DNA from: Methanosarcinales archaeon
GTDB lineage: Archaea > Halobacteriota > Methanosarcinia > DSM-18856 > Methermicoccaceae
Reading direction: 5' to 3'
NCBI GenBank assembly: GCA_003661015.1
Contig: QMVI01000067.1
Location: 1-6,277, forward strand
DNA length: 6,277 nt
The stretch's first letter is position 1. The number at the start of each line of letters is the position of its first letter. The notes beneath the pieces were generated by a model. The model was not told where the DNA came from. It worked only from the letters and a program-made list of their open reading frames with translations, and did no database searches. Below are positions 1-5,812 of this stretch, in pieces. A program made the position numbers and the translations under genes.

Positions 1-61
1 GGATTTCTCCAATTAACTCAACGATATCTGGGTCATCATCGACTATCAGTATTTTTGTCAT
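1..61 (-). CDS. Response regulator, CheY-like receiver domain (N-terminal fragment)
   Basis: Only the first 20 codons lie in the window; the gene continues past position 1. The readable protein begins MTKILIVDDDPDIVELIGEI. This is the first strand and helix of a receiver domain: a hydrophobic strand (ILIV) followed by the acidic cluster D8-D9-D10, which in this family binds Mg2+ next to the phosphoacceptor aspartate; that aspartate would lie beyond the window. The ATG at 61-59 has AGGTGG at 70-65, an SD-like site with only 3 nt spacing. It starts 24 nt after the stop of the small membrane protein on the same strand, so it is probably the third gene of that operon. Whether an output domain follows (DNA-binding, PAS, histidine kinase) cannot be seen. 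The receiver assignment is strong; the specific role is unknown. Confidence 0.88.
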   Translation of the reverse strand, partial: MTKILIVDDDPDIVELIGEI

Positions 62-85
62 GTTCCACCTACTCTTTGACTGACT

Positions 86-376
86 TTATTCTTTAAATTT
101 TTGATTGTGAATGTACCAGGCGAGAAATTCGGAGTAAATTATGAGGGCTATGAGTGAGCACCATACCGCTAGGAGTATATGCAAATTAAGTACATCAACG
201 CCCCACAGTTTTCCAAACGGCTGGTTGATGAACATGTACGCTTGTGCAGGCATAATATATACTATTGCAATTGGCAGTGCTATCAGGAATGCAAGGGCTA
301 TGTAGGATGATACGAAGAACATTATGAGGAATACACACAGAACAAATATTGTGAAAAGAATGAGTGATACAATCAT
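86..376 (-). CDS. Small three-helix membrane protein of unknown function
   Basis: A 96-aa protein starting MIVSLILFTIF. I see three hydrophobic segments, roughly residues 2-22, 25-45 and 66-89, joined by a short loop with QPFGKLWGVD and ending in a hydrophilic tail (HNQKFKE). There is no signal-peptide cleavage pattern and no recognisable catalytic motif. The same frame stays open upstream to 568, but that part is hydrophilic, is covered by the preceding gene in another frame, and has no reason to be translated. The ATG at 376 forms an ATGA overlap with the preceding gene's stop and has GGAGGT at 391-386, 9 nt upstream, so this start is well supported. The overlap suggests translational coupling to the secreted surface protein, which it may help anchor or assemble (inference). 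Family not recognised. Confidence 0.8.
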   Translation of the reverse strand: MIVSLILFTIFVLCVFLIMFFVSSYIALAFLIALPIAIVYIMPAQAYMFINQPFGKLWGVDVLNLHILLAVWCSLIALIIYSEFLAWYIHNQKFKE

Positions 377-1926
377 TTTCTTTTGACCTCCCACACGCTT
401 ACAACAATCGGGATAAGGAACATGAGTACGAACATGATAATATAACTGATGGGTTCTGTGATGTCTGGAACCACCTTTTCTTTGAGTCTCAGAGAATTCG
501 ATAGAGTCTTTTTCATTGCCCCATCTTCGTAATACACCTCTACCGGCGGTATCTCGTACACCCCCCAAGGCACACCATATCGAAGAACCACACCGTCTTT
601 CACTTCATCGAACTCCCAGCTTCTCCCAGTCAGACTGTCCTTTATCAAAACATTTTTTGCTTCCATGTTTCCTATGTTTTCGACCTTCAAAACAATTTCC
701 TTTCCGACTACACTCAGATGTGCGGTAAGCATGGCACCCCATACCGTAAATTCACACTCATTGCTTGATACGATGTGCGTTCCATCGATAATGAATTGTG
801 CGGGTGGTGAGACATATGTTTTTGGAACGGTCTCTGATGTTGGGTATGCCTGATACTGCACTGTCACATCTCCATCCACCTTCATATACCTTTCAAATCT
901 TTCTGGATAGAACGAAGGGGCAGGAACATCTACGAGTTTCCCTTCGACAGTCTCTTTCTTGTCTTCTAGTTCTATCACAACATTGAGCACACCGTTCTTG
1001 TATTCAACTCTCTTTTTCAGCGAGAGCGATGCAGGAATTTCGACACTTTTCACAGCAGACTTCTCGATGACTTCTCCATATGGGTCATACCCCCTTACAT
1101 ACAATCCGACCTGAACCTCCTGAGGATATGGTTTCTGGACATGGGGAATAACCTCTTCGAACTCAAACATCTGCTCTGGCTCAAAAACGTTCATCATTTC
1201 AGTTTTTTCTTCGTCTCCTATCCAGTATGTTATGCTGATGTTTATTGCGTCTGCTCCGCCCACATTCTTGACAACACCTTTGCACATCATTTCTGTGGTG
1301 ACATTGAGTTCCAGCGTTAGATCTGGTCTCGACCGCTCGTACATTATGAGGGTGGCAATTCCGTTATTGATACTGTCAAGATACACTCTCTTTGACTCGA
1401 TCTCTGCAAACTCCCCAGCCGAGATATTGTACGTATTGTAGTGGAGACGGAGGACGACTTCATTCTGATTCTGATTCACCCTCTCTGCAATTATATCATC
1501 TTCAACGTTCTCCCCCTCCCTTACATCAATCATTGATGTGGGAGACCACAGTCTCACCCTCTCGTATTTCATGATTTCCATTCTACATGATGAGCCATTA
1601 TAAACATCCTCAAGCAGTATCATCATATTTCCTATCTTTCTACTCTCGCCGGGAGCAAGAGGAACTCTTCCGATGAAGTTCTTCTTCATATATACATCGA
1701 CCTTTACTTCCTCATCACAGATAACCCTGAATAGATAATCACCACTTGTGATGCTCTCTCCACTTTTGAGAGTTCCATCCCACACCTTTACCCACATGTT
1801 TTCGTACTGAGGGTCTGTGCTTGAAGAGGGGTTAGCCTGAGCTGAACCCACCCCTGTGTATAGTGCAATCATCAGTACAGTTATCAGAATTCCCATTCTC
1901 ACCCGGTTTTCAATCACAAATCTCAA
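373..1926 (-). CDS. Secreted, C-terminally membrane-anchored surface protein with CARDB-like beta-sandwich domains
   Basis: About 517 aa. A signal peptide is visible: arginines in the first 10 residues, a hydrophobic core at about 11-27 (GILITVLMIALYTG), then GSAQA as a likely cleavage site near 28-31. A single transmembrane helix at about 493-512 is followed by WEVKRK, so the body should be outside and the tail inside. The body is beta-rich. Residues 200-262 begin RPDLTLELNVT and contain 'VVKNVGGADAINI'; residues 402-470 contain 'KVENIGNMEAKNVLIKD'. Both resemble CARDB-type adhesion or presentation domains found in archaeal surface proteins. Residues 41-122 form another beta-rich unit. N-glycosylation sequons occur at N110, N167, N208 and N229, and there are four cysteines (70, 114, 215, 391). 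The start is uncertain: 1926 is TTG; GTG at 1917 or 1902 and ATG at 1896 are alternatives, and 1917 keeps the basic n-region. It is followed by an ATGA overlap with the small membrane protein. Ligand and role are unknown. Confidence 0.82.
   Translation of the reverse strand: MRFVIENRVRMGILITVLMIALYTGVGSAQANPSSSTDPQYENMWVKVWDGTLKSGESITSGDYLFRVICDEEVKVDVYMKKNFIGRVPLAPGESRKIGNMMILLEDVYNGSSCRMEIMKYERVRLWSPTSMIDVREGENVEDDIIAERVNQNQNEVVLRLHYNTYNISAGEFAEIESKRVYLDSINNGIATLIMYERSRPDLTLELNVTTEMMCKGVVKNVGGADAINISITYWIGDEEKTEMMNVFEPEQMFEFEEVIPHVQKPYPQEVQVGLYVRGYDPYGEVIEKSAVKSVEIPASLSLKKRVEYKNGVLNVVIELEDKKETVEGKLVDVPAPSFYPERFERYMKVDGDVTVQYQAYPTSETVPKTYVSPPAQFIIDGTHIVSSNECEFTVWGAMLTAHLSVVGKEIVLKVENIGNMEAKNVLIKDSLTGRSWEFDEVKDGVVLRYGVPWGVYEIPPVEVYYEDGAMKKTLSNSLRLKEKVVPDITEPISYIIMFVLMFLIPIVVSVWEVKRK
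386..391 (-). promoter_or_regulatory. Ribosome binding site deciding the start of the 96-aa membrane protein
   Basis: GGAGGT on the minus strand, 9 nt before the ATG at 376, lying inside the last codons of the upstream gene. It supports the short 96-aa product over the longer open frame. Confidence 0.7.
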
Positions 1927-1950
1927 CTCAATTTTTGATTATTCTGATTT

Positions 1951-1970
1951 AAGCAATAAATATATAGATA
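1951..1970. promoter_or_regulatory. Shared TATA-like core between the surface-protein operon and the universal stress protein
   Basis: The 61-bp gap between the divergent genes holds one AT core, AATAAATATATAG (about 1955-1966). Read on the plus strand, a TATA box centred near 1961 places transcription start at about 1986-1988, exactly at the USP ATG at 1988. Read on the minus strand, CTATATATTTATT places the start at about 1935, just before the TTG/GTG candidates of the surface protein. No other TATA-like sequence is visible in the gap. Positions of the start sites are inferred from the usual archaeal spacing. Confidence 0.55.
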
Positions 1971-1987
1971 AATTGGATAAAAGTATT

Positions 1988-2446
1988 ATGGGGTTGAAAT
2001 CGATGGAATACAAAATAGAGAAGATATTGATAGCAACTGACGGCTCTGAATACACGGAAAAGGCTATTGAATATGGGTTATCGCTGGCAAAATTATTGGG
2101 TGCAAAGGTGTATGCGTTGTGTGTTGCGGACATTGCTCCCGCTCTCTCAGTTCCTCTCGAAGGTTCGTTGAGACCTGTTCTTGAGCTTATAAAGAATGAG
2201 TGCATGGAAGCAACATCTGAGGTGAGAGAAAGAGGTGAGAAGATAGGTGTCGAGGTTGAATGTGTTGTTCGTGAAGGGAAACCTGCAAGCGAAATTGTGA
2301 AGTTTGCAGAGGAGAACGAGATAGATCTGATTGTAATGGGCACTCTTGGAAGAGGTGGCCTTGAGAGAATTCTTCTTGGAAGTGTGGCAGAGAGAGTGAT
2401 CAGAACATCAAAAGTTCCTGTGGTGGTGGTCAGAGGAGAGACATAA
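1988..2446 (+). CDS. Universal stress protein (UspA family), ATP-binding type
   Basis: A 152-aa protein with the single-domain Usp fold: first strand IEKILIATDGSEYTEKA (D18 in the family's conserved nucleotide-contacting position), central helices, then the strand 'IDLIVMGTLG' and the C-terminal strand 'KVPVVVVRG'. The nucleotide motif G-2x-G-9x-G-S is complete: G118, G121, G131, S132 (GTLGRGGLERILLGS). This predicts the ATP-binding subclass typified by Methanocaldococcus MJ0577. Length is normal for the family. Two starts are plausible: ATG at 1988, with no SD and placed at the predicted transcription start (leaderless), or ATG at 2003, which gives a 147-aa product starting MEYKIEKIL with GGGG about 9 nt upstream. 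The frame is open further upstream to 1856, but that part overlaps the divergent gene and promoter and is rejected. Its function is probably cytoplasmic stress or energy-state signalling; the precise role is unknown. Confidence 0.93.
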   Translation: MGLKSMEYKIEKILIATDGSEYTEKAIEYGLSLAKLLGAKVYALCVADIAPALSVPLEGSLRPVLELIKNECMEATSEVRERGEKIGVEVECVVREGKPASEIVKFAEENEIDLIVMGTLGRGGLERILLGSVAERVIRTSKVPVVVVRGET

Positions 2447-2466
2447 TCTGAGTCACCAATTGGAAA

Positions 2467-3426
2467 TCAGTAATACAACCTGGCATCTCTGCACTTGGCA
2501 AACAGAGTTTCCATCTGGTCTATGAGTTCTTTGCTACCGAGATATACCGGAATCCTCTGATGAAGTGCGGTTGGTTTTACATCGAGTATTGACCCCCTTC
2601 CCACAGAAGATTTTCCACCAGCCCCCTCTATTATAAACGACATGGGGTTTGCCTCAAATTGCAGTCTCAATTTTCCATGGGGTCTATCGAGGTATGCAGG
2701 ATAGGCGAAGAAACCTCCCTTGTGAAGTACTTGATTCACATCTCCTATAAACGACCCCCCATACCTCAACGCATAATTTTCTCTTTCAAGTAGTGCAATG
2801 AAGTGTCTGAATTCTGGGAGCCACATCTCTCTGTTGCTTGGAACTCCATACACCTTTCCTTTTGAGGGTATCTTCAAGTTCTCGTTGATGAGGGCATAAA
2901 CATCTTCAAATCTTTCCTTCCTACCCTTCACAAACTCGTGTACACCTTTTCTTGCACAATACACCATCGTCGTTAAAGGACCATACAAGATTGTGAGTGC
3001 TGCCCTCAAATTCCTGCCCATGGCAGGCAACTCATGTCTTGCATCATATATTCCACATATCACACCAAACAGGTTGTTGCTTTCTATGTTGCTCGAGCCA
3101 TCGAGAGGGTCAAGGGTTATGTTGAATGCACCAGTACCCTCTTTGTTCTCTATCGCTTCGGGCGTCTCTTCAGAAGCCAGCTGGTTTATCAAGCCGGTGG
3201 ACATCAGCCCTTCTGTGAATAACTCATTTGCCCACACATCTATTTTTGTCTGTTCCTCTCCAGAAACGTTCCAGGTGCTTGCCTTTCCAAGTCTGTGGGG
3301 AAGTTCTCTCCTGACAATTTTTGACAGTTCTGCAATCTTGAGTATCACTCTCGCAAGTTCTTCATCGAGTTCAGATACATGTTCTTCAAGTGTGATTACC
3401 TTCTCCTCACCCTCCCCAATCATCAT
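2467..3426 (-). CDS. fbp: Fructose-1,6-bisphosphatase, class I
   Basis: Hydrolyses fructose 1,6-bisphosphate to fructose 6-phosphate in gluconeogenesis, in the cytoplasm, using divalent metal. Numbering from the ATG at 3426 (319 aa): metal ligands S85-E86-E87; the signature DPLDGSSN at 106-113; the substrate-contacting RYGGSFIGDVN at about 221-231; GGFFAYP after it; GKLRLQFEANP at 251-261 with E258 matching the third acidic metal ligand; then FIIEGAGG at 264-271. All class I active-site elements are present and length is normal. Start choice: ATG at 3426 overlaps the upstream stop as ATGA and has GGTGG 8 nt upstream; an in-frame ATG at 3441 would give 324 aa, and ATGs at 3432 and 3423 are also possible. 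It lies downstream of, and is probably coupled to, a coiled-coil gene. It converges with the universal stress gene, leaving 20 bp between the stops. Class I enzymes are uncommon in archaea. Confidence 0.96.
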   Translation of the reverse strand: MMIGEGEEKVITLEEHVSELDEELARVILKIAELSKIVRRELPHRLGKASTWNVSGEEQTKIDVWANELFTEGLMSTGLINQLASEETPEAIENKEGTGAFNITLDPLDGSSNIESNNLFGVICGIYDARHELPAMGRNLRAALTILYGPLTTMVYCARKGVHEFVKGRKERFEDVYALINENLKIPSKGKVYGVPSNREMWLPEFRHFIALLERENYALRYGGSFIGDVNQVLHKGGFFAYPAYLDRPHGKLRLQFEANPMSFIIEGAGGKSSVGRGSILDVKPTALHQRIPVYLGSKELIDQMETLFAKCRDARLYY

Positions 3427-3992
3427 CTCCATATCCACCATCTCTTCTTCTTAACCTTTTGCTCCTTCTTTGTTTCCTCCTCTTTCTCTTCTTCCTTCTT
3501 TGTTTCCTCCTCCTTTATGTTTTTGAGGGAGTCTGTCAGGTTTTTCAGAGTGATGGAGAGGGTCTCAACCTGTTGCATCAGGAAGTTCTTGTCTCTTTCG
3601 TATTCCTCTAGTCTCTCTCTGAGTACGTTGAGCTCTGTTAGCAGAGACTCATCGGTTGTTGTGCCTTTCTTCAGAAGTTCGAGTATCTGTGAGAGTTTCT
3701 CACTATTCTTACTCTCTGCCTCAGCTTCTGCCTCTGCAACTCTCTTTTTGAGCTCTTCACTCTCTTTTCTGAGCTCTTCATTCTCTTTTCTGAGTTTTTC
3801 GACCTCGTTTTTCAGTTCCTCAATTTTTGGGGAGATTTCTGATGATTGTTGTTCTGAAGAGTCTTGTTTTGATTCGGGCTGCTGAGAAATCCATGGAAGA
3901 CCAGAGTTATTCGCATTACCTTTAAGTCTTTCACGCATCTTCATTCTTATCTTTCTCTCAAGAGCTTCCCTTTCTTCCTTTGAGAGCACCAT
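3423..3992 (-). CDS. Coiled-coil protein of unknown function, upstream partner of fbp
   Basis: 189 aa, highly charged. The N-terminal 24 residues are a basic, probably helical segment (SKEEREALERKIRMKMRERL). Residues 25-53 are a polar linker rich in Q, S and N. Residues 55-92 show heptad spacing of hydrophobics (I57, L60, V64, L67, L74, L81, V85). A second coil spans about 98-160, interrupted by a TTTDES turn near 111-116. A K/E-only segment at 160-180 carries a 10-residue duplication, and the protein ends with the basic, tryptophan-rich tail KKKRWWIWR. No signal peptide or catalytic motif is seen. Start ATG at 3992 has GGAGG at 4006-4002, 9 nt upstream, and a TATA core at 4055-4062. The stop overlaps the fbp ATG by 4 nt, so the two are probably co-transcribed and translationally coupled. 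The N-terminal part loosely resembles other archaeal coiled-coil proteins, but I do not recognise the family. Confidence 0.82.
   Translation of the reverse strand: MVLSKEEREALERKIRMKMRERLKGNANNSGLPWISQQPESKQDSSEQQSSEISPKIEELKNEVEKLRKENEELRKESEELKKRVAEAEAEAESKNSEKLSQILELLKKGTTTDESLLTELNVLRERLEEYERDKNFLMQQVETLSITLKNLTDSLKNIKEEETKKEEEKEEETKKEQKVKKKRWWIWR
3435..3439 (-). promoter_or_regulatory. Ribosome binding site for fbp inside the end of the coiled-coil gene
   Basis: GGTGG on the minus strand, 8 nt before the ATG at 3426. In the upstream gene's frame the same bases fall within the two tryptophan codons TGG TGG. It favours 3426 over 3441 as the fbp start, because 3441 has no comparable SD at the right distance. 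Confidence 0.5.
3463..3512 (-). repeat. 30-bp in-frame duplication in the coiled-coil gene
   Basis: A 20-bp identical stretch (plus strand TCCTTCTTTGTTTCCTCCTC) occurs at 3463-3482 and again at 3493-3512, a period of exactly 30 bp. It encodes the repeated EEETKKE units at residues 161-167 and 171-177. The period is a multiple of three, so length change would keep the frame. Confidence 0.8.
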
Positions 3993-4005
3993 TTAACAAA
4001 GCCTC

Positions 4006-4043
4006 CAGAGACCATGTACTAATTCAGAGACTATGTACTAATT
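4006..4043. repeat. Perfectly abutting tandem 19-bp direct repeat in the coiled-coil/gltX promoter gap
   Basis: Copy 1 (4006-4024) is CAGAGACCATGTACTAATT and copy 2 (4025-4043) is CAGAGACTATGTACTAATT, 18 of 19 identical with no gap. On the minus strand, copy 2 covers the predicted transcription start of the coiled-coil/fbp operon (about 4032) and copy 1 ends at its GGAGG ribosome binding site. On the plus strand, both copies lie upstream of the gltX TATA core. The position fits a repressor or activator operator, but no binding protein can be assigned. Confidence 0.85.
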
Positions 4044-4052
4044 TTTTGAAAT

Positions 4053-4063
4053 AATATATATAA
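4053..4063. promoter_or_regulatory. Palindromic TATA core shared by the coiled-coil/fbp operon and gltX
   Basis: TATATATA at 4055-4062 is the only TATA-like core in the 93-bp gap and is a perfect palindrome, so it reads the same on both strands. Minus direction: predicted start near 4032, giving a leader of about 40 nt that contains the GGAGG site. Plus direction: predicted start near 4080-4083, giving gltX (ATG 4086) almost no leader. On the plus strand GAAAT just upstream may be part of a BRE. Start sites are inferred from spacing. Confidence 0.6.
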
Positions 4064-4085
4064 GTTAGTCTTTTGAGGGGATTGT

Positions 4086-5792
4086 ATGGATGATACTCTC
4101 AAAAAGTTGGCAGAGAAGTATGCCTTATACAATGCTGTGAAATATCGTTCTCCTCCCCGCACCGAGTCCGTACTCGGGAAGATTTTATCAGAGCATCCTG
4201 AGCTTAGAAAAGATGTAAAACACGTGAAAGAGGTAGTGGAGGAGGTTGTAAAAGCTCTTTCAGACCAGAGATATGAGGAATGGAAAAAGAGATTGGAAGA
4301 GATTGCTCCTGAGATGCTTGAGCATAGAAAAGAAAAAAAACCAAAAAAAGGCTTGAAAGAACTCCCAAATGCTGTGAAGGGAAAAGTTGTGATGAGGTTT
4401 GCACCAAACCCGAATGGCCCACCAACACTTGGGAGTGCGAGAGGGATAATTCTGAATTCCGAGTATGCAAAAATGTATGAGGGTAAGTTCATACTCAGGT
4501 TTGATGATACCGACCCTGTGAATAAGCGGCCCCTTCTCGAGGCTTACGACTGGTATATCAAGGACTGTAGCTGGCTTGGAGCAGAACCAGATGAGGTTGT
4601 GTATGCCTCAGACAGACTTGAACTGTACTATGAAATTGCAGAGGAGCTGATAAGGAAGGGACATGCTTACATGTGTTTCTGTTCAAGCGAAGAATTCAGA
4701 ATTCTGAAAGCGTCCAAGAAAGCATGCCCACACAGAGACACCTCCCCGAAGGAGAATATGGAATGGTGGAGATCAGCTCTTGACGGAGAACTTTCACCCG
4801 GCAGTGCGGTATTGAGAATAAAGACAGACATTACACATCCAGATCCAGCTCTTAGAGATTTTGGGGCATTCAGGATTGTGGATGTCCCCCATCCGAGAGT
4901 GGGTGATAAGTACAGAGTGTGGCCCCTCCTTGATTTTGAGAGTGCTGTTGAAGACCACATGCTCGGAATCACCCATATACTGCGGGGGAAGGAGCTGTCA
5001 GACTCAGAGAAGAGACAGAAGTTCATATATTCGTATCTTGGATGGGAGTATCCCGTTGTCGTTCATTGGGGAAGGATAAAGATTCATGAGTTTGGTAGGT
5101 TATCTACAAGCTCACTTGCAAAAGCTATCGAGGAAGGGGTCTATGGAGGATGGGATGACCCAAGAGTCCCGAGTGTCATGGCATTCAGGAGGAGAGGTAT
5201 TCAGGCTGAAGCAATAAGGAGATTCTATCTCAGTCTTGGTGTCGATGAGAGCGATATCAGCGTGAGCCTTGAGAATCTGTATGCGGAGAACAGAAAGCTC
5301 ATAGACCCACATGCAAAGAGGTTTTTCATGGTCAAGAATCCTCTGCTTGTCGAGGTGAGGGGGGCAGAGAGCACTGTTGCGAATCCGCTCGTACATCCAA
5401 AGAGGACAGAAAGGCGGAAGATTGAGGTTAGAGCAGTAGATGGTGTTGCGAGAGTTTATGTGGAGGAAGATGAGTTCAAGCAATTGCCGGATGGAAGAAC
5501 AATAAGACTGAAAAATCTGTATATTGTCAGAAAAGAGGGAGATTGTTTCTACCATGTCAAAAGTGAGTTTGTCAGAGGGGAACTCAAAAAAAAGAAGATA
5601 AAAGTGATACACTGGGCACCTGAGGATGGGCTGGACTGTTTGTTAAGAACTCCAGAGGGCGATTACAGAGGGGTGTGTGAGAGAGAAGTTGCCAACCATG
5701 TGGATGAAGTTGTTCAGTTTGAGAGAGTTGGATTTGCCAGAATTGATTGTGTTGTGAAAGAGGGGGTTGTAGCATATTTTGCCCATAAATGA
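4086..5792 (+). CDS. gltX: Glutamyl-tRNA synthetase, archaeal type (class I)
   Basis: 568 aa. Charges tRNA-Glu with glutamate. In most archaea the enzyme also mischarges tRNA-Gln, which is then amidated by GatDE; whether this one does is not visible. An archaeal-type helical N-terminal extension (about 1-95, basic linker at 80-90) precedes the Rossmann domain. The first signature is P109-NGPPTLGSA-R119, in place of the classical HIGH form, followed by FILRFDDTDP (136-144). C197-x-C199 and C214-x-H216 form a CxC...CxH pattern like the zinc site of bacterial GluRS. The second signature is G337-RLSTSS in the KMSKS position, followed by GGWDDPR (354-360) and the FRRRGI segment. The C-terminal half is the beta-barrel anticodon-binding region of the archaeal/eukaryotic GluRS-GlnRS group. 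Start: ATG 4086 with GAGGGG at 4075-4080. The length is full. Convergent with the SRP RNA, 20 bp apart. Confidence 0.97.
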   Translation: MDDTLKKLAEKYALYNAVKYRSPPRTESVLGKILSEHPELRKDVKHVKEVVEEVVKALSDQRYEEWKKRLEEIAPEMLEHRKEKKPKKGLKELPNAVKGKVVMRFAPNPNGPPTLGSARGIILNSEYAKMYEGKFILRFDDTDPVNKRPLLEAYDWYIKDCSWLGAEPDEVVYASDRLELYYEIAEELIRKGHAYMCFCSSEEFRILKASKKACPHRDTSPKENMEWWRSALDGELSPGSAVLRIKTDITHPDPALRDFGAFRIVDVPHPRVGDKYRVWPLLDFESAVEDHMLGITHILRGKELSDSEKRQKFIYSYLGWEYPVVVHWGRIKIHEFGRLSTSSLAKAIEEGVYGGWDDPRVPSVMAFRRRGIQAEAIRRFYLSLGVDESDISVSLENLYAENRKLIDPHAKRFFMVKNPLLVEVRGAESTVANPLVHPKRTERRKIEVRAVDGVARVYVEEDEFKQLPDGRTIRLKNLYIVRKEGDCFYHVKSEFVRGELKKKKIKVIHWAPEDGLDCLLRTPEGDYRGVCEREVANHVDEVVQFERVGFARIDCVVKEGVVAYFAHK

Positions 5793-5812
5793 AATGAGCT
5801 GTGAATTTGAGT

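Noticed and set aside
1856..1987. N-terminal extension of the universal stress protein upstream of 1988
   Set aside because: It would read through the signal-peptide region of the divergent gene and through the shared TATA core, and the family normally starts just before the KILIATDGS strand.
1939..2343. Minus-strand open frame opposite the universal stress gene
   Set aside because: Antisense to a complete Usp domain; the peptide is Ser/Asn-rich with no recognisable fold.
2456..2463. Palindrome CCAATTGG between the convergent stops of the stress gene and fbp
   Set aside because: Only 8 bp with no loop and no adjacent T-run, so it is not a credible terminator.
2993..3454. Plus-strand open frames opposite fbp
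   Set aside because: They lie antisense to a gene with all catalytic motifs and show no family features or start signals.
3379..3885. Plus-strand open frame rich in Ser and Phe opposite the coiled-coil gene
   Set aside because: Its composition is the antisense of Glu/Lys-rich codons (GAG/AAG give CTC/CTT), it lacks a ribosome binding site, and the minus-strand gene has clear heptads, start and stop coupling.
4333..4349. A8 and A7 runs within gltX as a possible frameshift or slippage site
   Set aside because: The frame is intact across them and encodes the expected basic linker before the catalytic domain; nothing indicates recoding.
5793..5812. Terminator between gltX and the SRP RNA
   Set aside because: The 20-bp gap has no hairpin and no T-run on either strand; archaeal termination may occur here, but the sequence does not show it.
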